Shown here: positions 37,445 through 47,720 of the stretch, in pieces
Layout: every line of letters starts with the position of its first letter
How positions within the stretch are numbered: the first letter of the stretch is position 1
Source: Brasenia schreberi
Taxonomy: Eukaryota > Streptophyta > Magnoliopsida > Nymphaeales > Cabombaceae
NCBI GenBank assembly: GCA_036023115.1
Contig: JAYKKT010000089.1
Location: 21,571,001 to 21,635,000 of the forward strand
Length of the DNA: 64,000 nt
Direction: 5' to 3'
Made by a program: the position numbers and the translations under genes
The notes under the pieces: model-generated
The model's input: only the letters and a program-made list of their open reading frames with translations
Databases searched by the model: none
What the model was told of the DNA's origin: nothing

Positions 37445-37760
37445 TCACCTAAACCTAGCCCAAAATGCCTAAACCTAGCCTAAACCCCTAATCCACCCCT
37501 AATCTGAACCTAATCACCTAACCCACTTCCCTAATCCCGTCCTAATCCCAACCTAATCACCTAACCCACTTCCCTAATCCTTCCCTAAACCTAGATTAAT
37601 TTCCCTAATCCTAGCCTAAACCTAGCCTAATCACCTAACCTAGGTCACTAAACCTCACCCTAAAACCCAACCACCTAACCTAGCCCTAAACCCCTAAACC
37701 ACCCTTAGCCCACGATTTACCCAAACCCCTAGTTTTAAAATATCTGGCCCAACCCCTTCC
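37445..37760 (+). repeat. Telomere-like degenerate repeats in U3
   Basis: A run of short units related to CCTAAACC, CCTAATCC and CCCTAAA, the last being the plant telomere unit. The same block is found at about 26410-26720, 34155-34500, 48555-48870, 52190-52500 and 63640-63920 on the plus strand, and about 440-800, 13050-13330 and 21160-21530 on the minus strand. It is LTR sequence, not a real telomere. Confidence 0.8.
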
Positions 37761-37841
37761 AGCCCACCTTATCTACATACCACCCTACCTAAACCACCTA
37801 ACCACTACCCACAGCCCAGCCCTAACCGACCTACCCATCCC

Positions 37842-37850
37842 CTATTTAAA
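37842..37850 (+). promoter_or_regulatory. TATA-like box of the H 5' LTR
   Basis: CTATTTAAA followed about 15 bases later by GTGGGCGGGTTTT. The pair recurs at 34553, 48953 and 52583, as CTATATAAA on the minus strand at 393-401, and in a recognisable form in the otherwise unrelated B LTR (11071). Transcription is expected to start about 30 bases downstream. Confidence 0.65.
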
Positions 37851-38113
37851 CCCCCCTCCTTGTGGGCGGGTTTTCCAAGTGGGAACGACCATTCCACCCA
37901 GCCGGGCCCTCTCCTTCTCCCATCTCTCACCCAGCCGGGACCACTCCCCAACTGCTCCACCTGTTCCACCAGCCACCACCTGCACCGCCACCTTCCCTCT
38001 TCCATCCACCACCACCATCCCTCAGCCGGACGCCACCACCTCCACCCAACCGAACCAACCAACAGTCACCTGCCCGTCTGCTTCCCATTTCATCCGCCAC
38101 CTCTCCCCATTCG

Positions 38114-38119
38114 GTAAGT
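38114..38119 (+). promoter_or_regulatory. Donor-like splice site 1 in the LTR leader (CG|GTAAGT)
   Basis: It lies about 270 bases after the TATA-like box. GTAAGT is kept in E (52838-52843) and S (minus 20860-20865). A and G have GTAAGC, and the decayed F has GTTAGT. Confidence 0.5.
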
Positions 38120-38560
38120 GCCCCAAACTCCCTCAAAGCCCCTCTCTTCCACCTCTCCACTCTTGGCCACCCATCCTACCTCCATCTCAGCCCCCTTGCC
38201 ACCACCACTTTAACCTAGCCGAACCTAATATAACCCAAGCTGCCGGCCACTACCTAGCCATCATCTCCCATTCGGCCTTCCCCTAGGTGTCCCATTCGGC
38301 CTTTCCCACCAGCTCACCTTTTAGGTCCAGCTTCCCTAAACTCTCAACTCCCCTAGTGACCCTAAGAACCCACCCATTCAGCCACTTTAAAACCCCTGCT
38401 TGGAGCCGCCATCTACTTGCCACCGGCCACCTTCGAGGCGCCTATCCCGCGCCCCACTTGCAGCCGGCCAGCCCCTTTGATCACCTACCTTCGCGGAGCT
38501 CCCGTTTGCAGCCCAAAGCCAAGTCCACGCCCAAGCAAGACCTCTACAAACCAGCTACTC

Positions 38561-38566
38561 GTAAGT
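38561..38566 (+). promoter_or_regulatory. Donor-like splice site 2 in the LTR leader (CTC|GTAAGT)
   Basis: GTAAGTG is conserved at the equivalent place in G (35283), E (53493), S (minus 20413-20418) and F (27718). It comes before the stretch TTGTAATAACGGAGC, which is also conserved. Confidence 0.5.
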
Positions 38567-38798
38567 GTCTAAACTCGGTCCTTAGTTGTATACTTGCTTG
38601 AGATTCAATTTGATACGGGGTTGTAATAACGGAGCATAGTCTCCCCCCGCTTGTAATAACGTGGCTTGGCACAACCACACACGTGCACTCTCTTAGTCGT
38701 GCACGATTTTGAGCACACACGGGCCTAATCAGCCCCTAATATATAAGTGTACATATATACTTTCATTTTCGAAGGGTTTTGTTTAAGTTGGGTGCGTT

Positions 38799-39200
38799 GT
38801 CTTTCAATTCAAGCACACTCACACACATTGAGCTTTCGCTCTTAGTTGAAAGACCCAAGTAAGGGCCGACCTATACTATTTGGGTTTCATTTCTTGTCGT
38901 GTGAGTAAGTCTTTCAATTCAAGCACTTTCACACACATTGAGCCTTCGCTCTTACTCCCAAGACCTTAGTAAAGGCCTTATTGCAGTTATATTTGGGTTT
39001 CATTTATGTCGTGTGGGTAGTCTTTCAATTCAAGCACTCTCACACACATTGAGCCTTCGCTCTTACTCCCAAGACCTTAGTCAAGGCCATACTGCAATTT
39101 ATATTTGGGTTTAATTTCATGTCGTGTGTGTAAGTCTTTCAATTCAAGCACACACCCACATTGAGCCTTCGCTCTTATTTGCAAGACCCGAGTAAGGGCT
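38799..39200 (+). repeat. Tandem repeat block of H 5' LTR, four units of 110-114 bp
   Basis: Units begin at 38799, 38909, 39020 and 39134. The matching block in the 3' LTR begins at 49910, also with four units. E has five units from 53731 to about 54240. Units share CATTGAGC(C/T)TTCGCTCTTA. Confidence 0.85.
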
Positions 39201-39574
39201 CATATACATAAACTATATACCTATCTCCCTTCGGTTATTTCCCTTCGGTTATTTCCCTTTTGTTATTTCCCCTTCAGTATTGTCTTTAATTTTGGGTTTT
39301 CCCTTTGGAGTAGCGTGAGTTTGCATTGCATCTACGCCATACCACGAGGTAGGACTTATATTGCATCAAAGCAAGCCCCGCTCGAATTCGCCCATGTAGT
39401 GGAGTGTTCATAACACACAAACTAGGTGGCCCGAAGAGGGATAAAAGAAAAGACTTAGGCACGTGCAAATCCACGTGATCTAAAATATGCAAGTCGCATC
39501 TTAAAAACCCGAAATAGACACCTCGAACTGCTTCGTAGACTTTCTCTCCAAAACTCGATTTTTGCAAAAGCGTA

Positions 39575-39610
39575 CAGACTGACCCTTGCGCATCGGTGCA
39601 AGAAGGTCTG
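39575..39610 (+). other. Two-stem RNA structure near the LTR end
   Basis: Outer stem CAGAC (39575-39579) with GTCTG (39606-39610). Inner stem CTTGCGC (39585-39591) with GTGCAAG (39596-39602) around an ATCG loop. It is also present at 28871-28906, 50700-50731, 54604-54639 and, on the minus strand, 19357-19382. The B LTR version at 12367-12400 keeps the fold with different bases. It lies in the RNA leader before the primer binding site. Confidence 0.55.
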
Positions 39611-39673
39611 CGACAACAAGAGCTTACTTGCTCACAGTCGCCACGTTTAGAAGTCAGTGTTAAAAAAATCTTC

Positions 39674-39693
39674 GCTAGCTTAAGTAAGCTAGC
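39674..39693 (+). repeat. Palindrome GCTAGCTTA-AG-TAAGCTAGC near the LTR end
   Basis: Nine-base arms around two bases, found about 100 bases before the LTR end. The G copy has CAAGCTAGC on its right arm and is slightly imperfect. A differently spelled palindrome is at the same place in B. Confidence 0.65.
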
Positions 39694-39796
39694 TAGCACG
39701 CCCTATTTGTATACATGGGCCTTAGGCACACGAGAAGATCCACTCCAAGCCCCGAAAGAGGCGAAGAGGCGGGGATTTTCGCGCGTCTACAGAGAT

Positions 39797-39814
39797 TGGC
39801 ACGCCCGGTGGGAC
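39797..39814 (+). other. Element H primer binding site
   Basis: TGGCACGCCCGGTGGGAC, five bases after the LTR end, identical to that of E. The TGG start fits a tRNA 3' CCA end. Which tRNA is not assigned. Confidence 0.8.
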
Positions 39815-39907
39815 GTGAGCCTTTTCAGAAATCGAGTTTACTTGTAGAAGTCTTGCGAAAATTTTGTAAAAGGGTGTCGTTTTAACTTGTTTTCTTTGCT
39901 TTTACTT

Positions 39908-39909
39908 AG
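39908..39909 (+). promoter_or_regulatory. Acceptor-like splice site before gag
   Basis: The pyrimidine-rich run TTTTCTTTGCTTTTACTTAG ends 25 bases before the gag ATG at 39935. E (AG 54938-54939) and F (AG 29200-29201) keep the same arrangement. Joined to a leader donor it would remove the primer site and the structured U5 from the gag mRNA. Confidence 0.5.
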
Positions 39910-39934
39910 GAAATTTTGAAAAAGCTTGAAAAGC

Positions 39935-42592
39935 ATGTCAAAATCCAATCCAAGTGAAGTGTCGAGCCAAGGCTCATGCGCATCAAGTTCTCACTCTAGG
40001 AGGATTTTCAAAAACAAAATAAAATTAGATGAAATCGAGGACTTGAGAAGGGAATTTGAGGCCAAAATCGATGCTCTCAGCCAAGAGGCTGAAGTAGGCG
40101 ATTCATGTTCATCAAACGGTGAACAAAGGCCCAAAAAGAAATCTGAAAAACCTCGCAAGCAAAAAGAGGCCTCCGTAATGGAAGACAACCAATACCACGA
40201 GTCCTTCACACAAAAGGACCGTAAAGCCCTACAGCAGCTGCTGAAAGGGCAAAATAAAGAGAAAAGAAGCTACGCCCTGTCTGATTTCCTTCCTATGGAT
40301 TACGAAACAGACAGTGACGATGAAATACCGAACTTCCATCGGTATGATGGCATGGGAGACCCTAGGTCTCACTTGCAGCTTTTCTCGCGTCGAGCCCATA
40401 AGAAGAAAAAGGACTCGATGAAATGGGTGTATTGGTTCCCTCTATCCCTTAAAGGCACAGCTGCCAAATGGCTGGCTTCCTACGACTTAAGCCAGTTCGC
40501 TACTTTTGAAGAGTTAGCGAACTGCTTCATGCAAAGATTTGCACACAACGTGGAAGTCACGCCAACCCTGAATACCTTAAGGGATACAAAGCAAGGCATG
40601 AACGAGGACGTGCATGCCTTCATTATAAGATGGAGGTCTCTTTTGGGCCAAGTGCGAGAGCCCATATCCGAAGGATGCGCAGTAATGCTCATCCTGGATA
40701 ATTTCAAAAGCGAGTTAAAAACCCTTCTCTCGCTCCATGAGATTTCAACTTTCCATAAGTTGATCAAAAATGCCTCCCTTTTCGAAACCAACTTGCGAAA
40801 AGGGACATATGATCACTTATGGAAAGGAAGTGTCGTTCCAAAAACCCGTTTGGAAAAGCCCATCGCATATGGGCTGCCCACGACGGACAAAGGGGCAAAG
40901 CCCCATAAAATCGCCAATGTCAGGGTGGATCCAGGCATGGCAGGCACTTCTAAAAATTTTGAAAAAATAGAAAATAAGAGAGAACGCAATTTTTCAAAAC
41001 CGATTGAAAAACGGGAGTACACTCCGCTGGGGCAACCTGTGTCGGAGGTCCTAGACCTCTTACTTGCCCAGGGCATGATCGAACTCCCTGAAATCCCCGA
41101 AGGAGTCACGTCCAAAGGGGGGTATTTAAACCGATTTTGCAAGTATCATCGGCTGAAAGGCCATGATAACAAACGCTGCTTCTCTCTTTTAAATAAAATT
41201 GAGAACTTGATAGCAGAAGGCCGGCTCCAAGTCACTGCGGAACCTGAGCCACCTCAAGCTATCTTCAAGGAACCCTTTCCCAAACACGCCAGTGGCAGTG
41301 GGAAAGGAAAGGAGGTATGTACCCTCACCATTTCCAAGGAACTAGCGCAAAAACCAGAACCTGATCGACCTGCTTGTGCGCCCATCCTTGTACTATACAA
41401 GAAGCCCGCCCAAGTCGTCATTCGGGGACCACCAAAATTGGAAACCCCGGCAAAACTAGTTTTGAAAATTCAAGGTTCTCCTCAGCTCATCCTTAGAGCC
41501 AAGTCTAGCGCAAACCCTAGGCTGGTCGTGGGGGAAGTCACAAGATCCGGGAGGATCTACCAACCCCCGCACCTTCAAGGTGCTCAAAAGGTGCTCAGTG
41601 TGCCTGGCCCCTCAAAAGCATGTATCCCTAGTGGTCTGCCAAAAGCAGATAAGGACAAAGTCATCCTAAATCCTTATGATTTTGAAAACCACCTTTCAAA
41701 GATTCCTATTCACATGTCTATCCTAGAGCTTATCAAAACCTCGCCTAGGCATAGACTTGTCTTAGAGAAAATTCTAGAAACTGCCAAGGTTGATTCGAAC
41801 ATAAGTCCAGAATCCTTGTCTGCCCAAGTGGCTTTATTAGGAGCAAAATCGCCCATCACCTTTTCGGAAGATGATGTAGATAGACCCTACGAAACCCATA
41901 ACCAGGCCTTGCATATCGAGGTGGTTCTAAACAACCACTCTCTGGACAGGTGCCTAGTCGATGGTGGAGGAGGGCTCAACATCCTTCCACTTCACGTGGC
42001 GTACAAAATCGGAGTCACCTTGACTTCAGTGAACCCAAGCCCCATCGTTATCACTGGATACGATGGGAATGCGTCTAGGCCTTTAGGATCCATCGAACTC
42101 TCAATGGAAACGGGAGGGATCGAACACACAGGGGTGTTCCATGTCTTGGACATCCACCCCCATTATAACCTGTTGCTGGGAAGGCCTTGGATACACAGCT
42201 TGTGCGCTGTGCCATCCACCTTCCACAGGTGTGTTAAGATCCCTTTTAGGGACCAGGTCGTAGTGATCCTAGGTGAGAGTCACCCACAGCTTCAGGGGAT
42301 CATAAACTCCCCTTGTTTATCGAGCTCCCAGGCCCATGAGGCTAACCTGGGGCAAATTATGGTTGAGCCACCTCGGCTCGTGTTGAACAACCCTAGGAAG
42401 GTTGTATATGTGAAGGGGCCGCCCAAAACAAGCCCCCTCCCTACTCTAATCCTCCTAGGAAAACCCAAGCGTTCCCTATTTCCAAAACCCCTGGACAAGA
42501 GGCCATACGAGCCTAATATGGACGATAGCATGTTCCAGGACCACGACTTATATCCATCTTTTCAAAAAACAAAAGGTCGTGGAAAAGTCTAG
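39935..42592 (+). pseudogene. Element H gag-protease ORF, frameshifted near its C-terminus
   Basis: The start is MSKSNPSEVSS at 39935. The short upstream extension in frame has no ATG. The gag core (capsid-like, Retrotrans_gag type) covers about residues 140-270 (DPRSHLQLFS to LLSLHEIS), followed by a CHHC zinc knuckle (CKYHRLKGHDNKRC, about 402-415) and a retropepsin with aspartate 676 in VDGGGGLNILP, a Tat-type variant of the D-[ST]-G motif. LLGRPW, conserved in such proteases, is intact. A one-base loss near 42556 and a nearby loss of about 33 bases replace the last roughly 80 residues seen in E. The active domains are unaffected, so capsid and protease could still be made. E is the best full-length comparison (956 residues). 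Confidence 0.9.
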
Positions 42593-42792
42593 GGGCACAA
42601 AACCAGGGTCTCCTAGAGCCCATCCTTCCTAGGGCCAACCCAAGCCGATATGGGATCGGCTATACTCCCCGAATACCGCCGGAGCCACCCCCTGTGACCA
42701 CCTGGGTCAAGGGTGCCCCGGAGCCTGTCTTAGAAGAGACCTATGGTTTAGACCTCCTATTCTGAGCCTAACCCGTAGTGTTTTCCCTTTGT

Positions 42793-42794
42793 AG
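42793..42794 (+). promoter_or_regulatory. Acceptor-like splice site before pol
   Basis: GTGTTTTCCCTTTGTAG|GTATG lies between the two ORFs. The same sequence occurs in F (AG 32116-32117) and E (AG 57857-57858). In F the ATG two bases later opens pol. In H that ATG is out of frame with pol and meets a stop after seven codons. Confidence 0.5.
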
Positions 42795-42887
42795 GTATGA
42801 AGGAAGATCCCTTTTTCTAAAAAAATACCAAAAACATTTAAAAACCTAAAACCAAAAAAATCGAAAAAAACAAGAAAACCAAAAACA

Positions 42888-45800
42888 ATGGAAAAACAAA
42901 AACTCGAAAAAAGAGTGCTTTGTATAGTTCCCAAAGTTCTTGTTTTACAAAAACCCAAAAAAATCGAAAATTTGGAAAATACCAAAAAGATTTTGTACAT
43001 AGCTGCTCCTGGTAGGCCTTTGGCAAAAGAAAAGGATTTCGAAAGAAGTGTCGTCTGCATAGCCAGACCAAAAATTTCGAAGTCACTTGAAAATCCAAGT
43101 ACAAAACCAGGTTATTTTGAAAACCACGCATCAAGTTCCCTCGGGTCTATAGCCCACGAGAATGATCAAAGCCCAAAAGTGGATCCCCTTGAGGAAGATC
43201 CCACTTCTGAGCTCCCAGAATTTCATAGAATTCTCGATTTTGAAAGACCTTCCCAATCAGTAGGAGGAGATTTCATAGAGGTGAACCTAGGGGATGATTC
43301 CAATCCCAAAAACATCAAAATAGGCGCATGCTTGCATGAAACTGAAAAGTTAGCATTCATTGCATTTCTACGAACCTATGTAGATGTGTTTGCATGGACG
43401 TATGAAGACATGCCGGGCATAGATCCCAGCATTGTCGAGCATCGTCTTCCCTTAGATATAGGTGTAAAACCAATAAAGCAGAAGCTTAGGAAAATACACC
43501 CGAATGTACACACCCAAGTCAAAGAGGGTTTAGAAGATCTGCTAAAAGCCGGATTTATAAAACCCATTGCGTATTCTGATTGGTTGTCAAATATCGTTGT
43601 GGTTCGAAAAACCAATGGGAAAATTCGAATATGCATCGATTTCAGAAACCTGAATAAAGCCACTCCAAAGGATAATTATCCTTTACCAAACATAGATTTG
43701 ATAGTCGATAGTACTGCAAATCATGAAATGTTTTCATTCATGGATGGCTATTCAGGCTATAATCAAATCAAACTAAGTCCACGAGATCAGGGTAAGACCG
43801 CCTTCACAACCCCATGGGGCACATACTGCTATACAGTCATGCCCTTTGGTTTGAAAAATGCCGGCGCAACATACCAACGAGCCATTAACACGATCTTCCA
43901 TGATCAAATTCATGAGCTTGTAGAAGTGTATGTAGATGATCTCTTGGCAAAATCCAAAACCCGATGCACCCATATCAAATGTTTACAAAAAATTTTCGAA
44001 AGGCTTAGACTTTACAAAGTAAAGCTAAACCCTCAAAAATGTGTGTTCGGCGTAGAATCAGGGAAGCTTCTAGGCTTTATGGTGAGCCAAAGGGGAATAG
44101 AAGTCGACCCCTCTAAGTGTCGAGCCATCATAGACATGGCTCCACCCTCCAATCTCACCCAAGTCCGTAGCCTCCAGGGTCGATTACAATCTGTGCGCCG
44201 ATTCATATCGAATCTGGCAACTAGATGCGAACCCTTCAACAAACTGTTGAGGAAGGGTACGAAATTCTTATGGGATGACGAATGCCAAAAGTCCTTCGAG
44301 AGACTGAAGACATACTTGGTTAATCCCCCCGTTTTGAATCCTCCAAAACAAGGAAAACCACTTATATTGTACATCTCCGTGCATGTAAACGCTTTAGGAG
44401 CCCTGTTGGCTCAATACGAGGATGACACCCATAAGGAGTATGCCATCTACTATATTTCGAAAACTCTCTTGGCTTATGAACGAAATTATCAAGCCATGGA
44501 GAAGACGTGCTTGGCCCTAGTCTGGGCCTGCCAGAAATTCAGACACTATTTCCTAGATCATGAGATCTGGATAGTGTCCAAGCTTGATCCAATCAAGCAC
44601 TTGTTCGAAAAACCCATTCTCACGGGTAGATTGGGCAAATGGCAACTCCTTCTAATGGAGTATGATCTGAAATACCATCACCAGATCTCCATTAAGGGGC
44701 AAGCCCTAGCAGATTATGTGGCTGAATTCCCCTTAGAGGACGCATATCCCACTCTTGTCGAAATGCCTGATGAAGGCATATTGCAAAACCATTTTCAAAA
44801 CCACATTTTGGCAAATTCTTTCGAAAACCAAGTGTGGAAGATGCACTTCGACGGGGCACGAAACCAACGAGGGGCTGGTGCCGGGATCATCCTAATCTCC
44901 CCTGAAAAGGGCGAGATTCCCATAGCAGTCCGCTTAGATTTCGAATGTTCCAACAACGTAGCTGAGTATGAAGCACTCATACAAGGCTTAAGGATTTCGA
45001 AAACTCTAGGGGCATCATGCATCGAGGTCTTTGGAGATTCGCTCCTTGTCATAAACCAGGTTTTAAAAATTTGGCAAGTACGTAATGAGAAACTACTTCC
45101 ATATCACGAGTTGGCCACTCGGTTGGTCCAATCCTTCCAGTCGTGTAAGCTCACACATGTGGGAAGAGAGGACAATGGCATCGCCGATGCCCTCTCCTCC
45201 TTGGGCTCAGCCCTGAAGGTCGATCCCATTTCGGGGACCAGATCTTTTGAAATATGGCATGCGCCCCATCCATCCACACACGACTTGGATATTTGCCAAA
45301 ACAACCCAGAGTCTATTGAAAAACCCTGGTTCTATGACATAAAACAATTTTTAGAAAATGGGGGATTCACCGAGGATGCCACATCCAAAGATAAGGCATT
45401 CATTCGTAAGATTTCGACCCGATACACCATTCTGGGTGGGGTCTTATACAAAAAGAGTTTTACCGGCATTCTGCTTAGGTGTATCAACCTAGAGGAGGCT
45501 AGGATAGTGATGCATGAGTTCCACGATGGAGAATGTGGAGGTCATGTTAATGCCAACATGATGGCAATGAAAATACTTAGAGGGGGCTATTTTTGGTCCA
45601 CCTTAAAAAAGGATTGTCACGATCATGTTAGGAAGTGTCATCCATGTCAAGTGCATGGGCACGCCATTCATATCCCTTCATCTACATTGCATTCCGTGGT
45701 CAGCCCCTGGCCATTTACCATGTGGGCATTTGACATAGTAGGCCCAATATTTCCAAAGGCCTCGAATGGGCATCGTTTTATTTTAGCAGCCACGGAGTAT

Positions 45801-46574
45801 TTCTCCAAGTGGGTGGAAGCCATTTCCCTAACGAATGTAATGGGGCAACATGTGGTGGCTTTCATCCGAAGGAATATCTTGGCTCGATTTGGGGTTCCAC
45901 GAGACCTAGTGTCTGATAATGGTACCCCATTCAAGAATGAGCGGATGGTTAAGTTGTGCAACACGTATGGCATAACTCACCACTTCTCCTCGCCCTACTA
46001 CCCTCAAGGCAATGGCCAAGCCGAAGCCACAAACAAGACTCTCATTGGTATCATTGAGAAAACCTTAGAGAAGGGTAGGATGTGGCACGAGAAGCTGGAT
46101 GAAGCCTTATGGGCTTATAGGACTTCCATCCGGACTCCCACGAATGCCACACCATTCGAATTGGTCTATGGCACAAACGCCATTCTTCCCATTCCTACCC
46201 AACTGCATTCATTCCATACATCCATTGCACTCGACCTCCCCCTAGAGACGCTTCAGCATGCTAGGATGGCCGAACTAGATTTGCTAGATGAGAGGCGACT
46301 CCTTGCCATGGATCATGCTCGTGCATACCGGCAAAGGATAGCCCGACATTATAGCAAACACATGAGACCTCGCCACTTTGAAGTGGGAGATCTGGTCTTG
46401 AAAACCATCCACCATCGTGGCCCACACCCCCTAGGCAAGTAGCGCCCCAACTGGGATGGACCCTATGTTGTACGAGCAACCACTACAAACAATTCATATT
46501 GGTTGATCGATGTAGAAGGTAGGAATTTAGCAGATCCTATCAATATTCAATACTTAAAGAAGTATCATGTGTAG
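42888..46574 (+). pseudogene. Element H pol (RT, RNase H, aRNase H, integrase), one nonsense codon
   Basis: The first in-frame ATG is 42888. From it 1184 codons are open to TAG at 46440-46442, which replaces a tryptophan codon. The original frame then continues to the natural stop at 46574. Domains by residue: lysine-rich linker 1-130; RT about 190-380 with YVDD at 348-351; first RNase H about 460-610, in which the usual catalytic aspartate position reads LYISVHV; aRNase H about 650-775 with D, E, D, D kept in FDGA, EYEA, GDSLLV and IADAL; integrase HHCC about 876-920 and D-D-E in FDIVGP, VSDNGTPF and GQAEATNK. The GPY/F tail lies after the stop. Loss of a working first RNase H with gain of aRNase H is typical of Tat elements. 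Confidence 0.92.
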
Positions 46575-47720
46575 GATCTGGATTAAATTCCAATTTCCAA
46601 AAATCTTAGAGGGATAGCTGCCCTGAGACATGTGAATAAGGTGCAAAGGCGAACTCGTGTGACCCTAAGTGAGAGAATTCGCACTTGTGAAAGAGTGGAG
46701 TTTTCAAAATCGTGGTTGCATTTCAAAATCCTTCTTCTTACAAAGAAAGGCCTAGTTCAACATAGCAAGATACTTGCAAGTGGTACGTGCTATTTCTAAA
46801 TAGGCTGATCTGGAATGGATCGAGTGTAGGCTTGGGATAAGTCCTCCCCTCTTCTCTTCTCCTTCCAAAAGGAAAACAAAGGCCCAAATCAAAAGGGAAT
46901 TTCCCATTTAAAATCTCTTTCCAAAAGAAAGAAACCAGACTTCAAAAAGAAAAGTCGATTCTCTTATAAAAAAGAGGGATTAAAGAAAAAATACTCCCAA
47001 AGGGAGACCCTCTATGAAAAAAAGGAAAAAGAGGCCAAAAAGCTCAAAAAGAGCAGTTTTCCGCCTTCTATGCCTTAAACCACGGGACGCTTCAGAAGGG
47101 ACCGTGGTATCTCTTTCCCATCCCTGGCTTATCCCAAGCTAAAGCATGGTTCATTTCGAGGAATCCTAAAGTAAAAATAGGATTTACTTACTTGAATTTC
47201 ATCTTGTTTGAGAATTCGACGTTTCGAGTAAGGCGTAGGAATTTGAAATGAAGCTTGTTTTCTTATAAAACCTCCGCTAGATAAGCGAGTGTTAAGACTC
47301 AAACAAGGGCAGCACGAAGAGCTCGAGATCCTTAGGATCGAGGCTCAAGACAGTTGTCCCCTTTTGTAAATAGCTTTTGTAAATGAGTTTTGAAAACCGA
47401 ACATCGAACAGCACAGGATTTGCTCACTTGGAGCAATAGACCTTGTAAGTCTCTGGGAGGTCGCCACTTTTGGCACCACACCCATGTCATTTGCATTCCA
47501 CGCATGGTACTTGCATGAACATGATCCCATTTAGGACCAGATTCCATAGTAAAACCCTTTGGCGTGATATCTCCTTCTACCAGAGTTTGTAAAATTGAGA
47601 TTTTGCTAAAATGGGACGATCCCATATTCTTCGTGGCTAGATCTAGGGAGACATTAAAAGGGGTGTTTGTCATCTTTGCCCTTATCCAAATCTATTTGGA
47701 CAAGGCCAAAGAGGGGCATC
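46575..47720 (+). other. Element H 3' untranslated region and polypurine tract
   Basis: About 1.15 kb without a supported gene. It contains a purine-rich stretch about 46860-47060, the GCTCAAAAAGAGC hairpin near 47042, the pair AATCCTA (47162-47168)/TAGGATT (47178-47184), and the polypurine tract AAAGAGGGG at 47708-47716 followed by CATC and the 3' LTR. The hairpins persist in the diverged element B. Confidence 0.8.

Larger units (their letters stand above)
36610..39791 (+). mobile_element. Element H 5' LTR (3182 bp)
   Basis: It runs from TGTAAACACCCC to GCGCGTCTACA and drives transcription of the element. From left to right it holds a hairpin cluster in early U3 (37089-37190), telomere-like repeats, a TATA-like box at 37842-37850, a long C-rich leader with two donor-like sites, four tandem repeat units, 14-bp microrepeats, the two-stem RNA structure (39575-39610) and a palindrome (39674-39693). 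Confidence 0.95.

Noticed and set aside
37445..37760. A true telomere or subtelomere
   Set aside because: Units are degenerate, sit at a fixed place in each LTR in both orientations, and are surrounded by ordinary LTR sequence.
38799..39200. Regularly spaced direct repeats that could suggest a CRISPR array
   Set aside because: The whole 110-bp unit is repeated with no unique spacers, it lies inside eukaryotic LTRs, and no cas-like gene exists.
39797..39814. Naming the primer tRNA
   Set aside because: The 18 bases begin with TGG as expected, but I could not match the rest to a plant tRNA 3' end with certainty. A search against plant tRNAs would settle it.
44795..45052. Antisense open frames inside pol
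   Set aside because: They mirror the codon pattern of the sense pol frame and occur in every copy at the same place, with no start signals or domains of their own.
47332..47673. A possible antisense gene in the 3' UTR, as some Tat elements carry extra ORFs
   Set aside because: The matching frames in A, C, D and E are shorter, shifted or broken, and no known domain or conserved start is seen.
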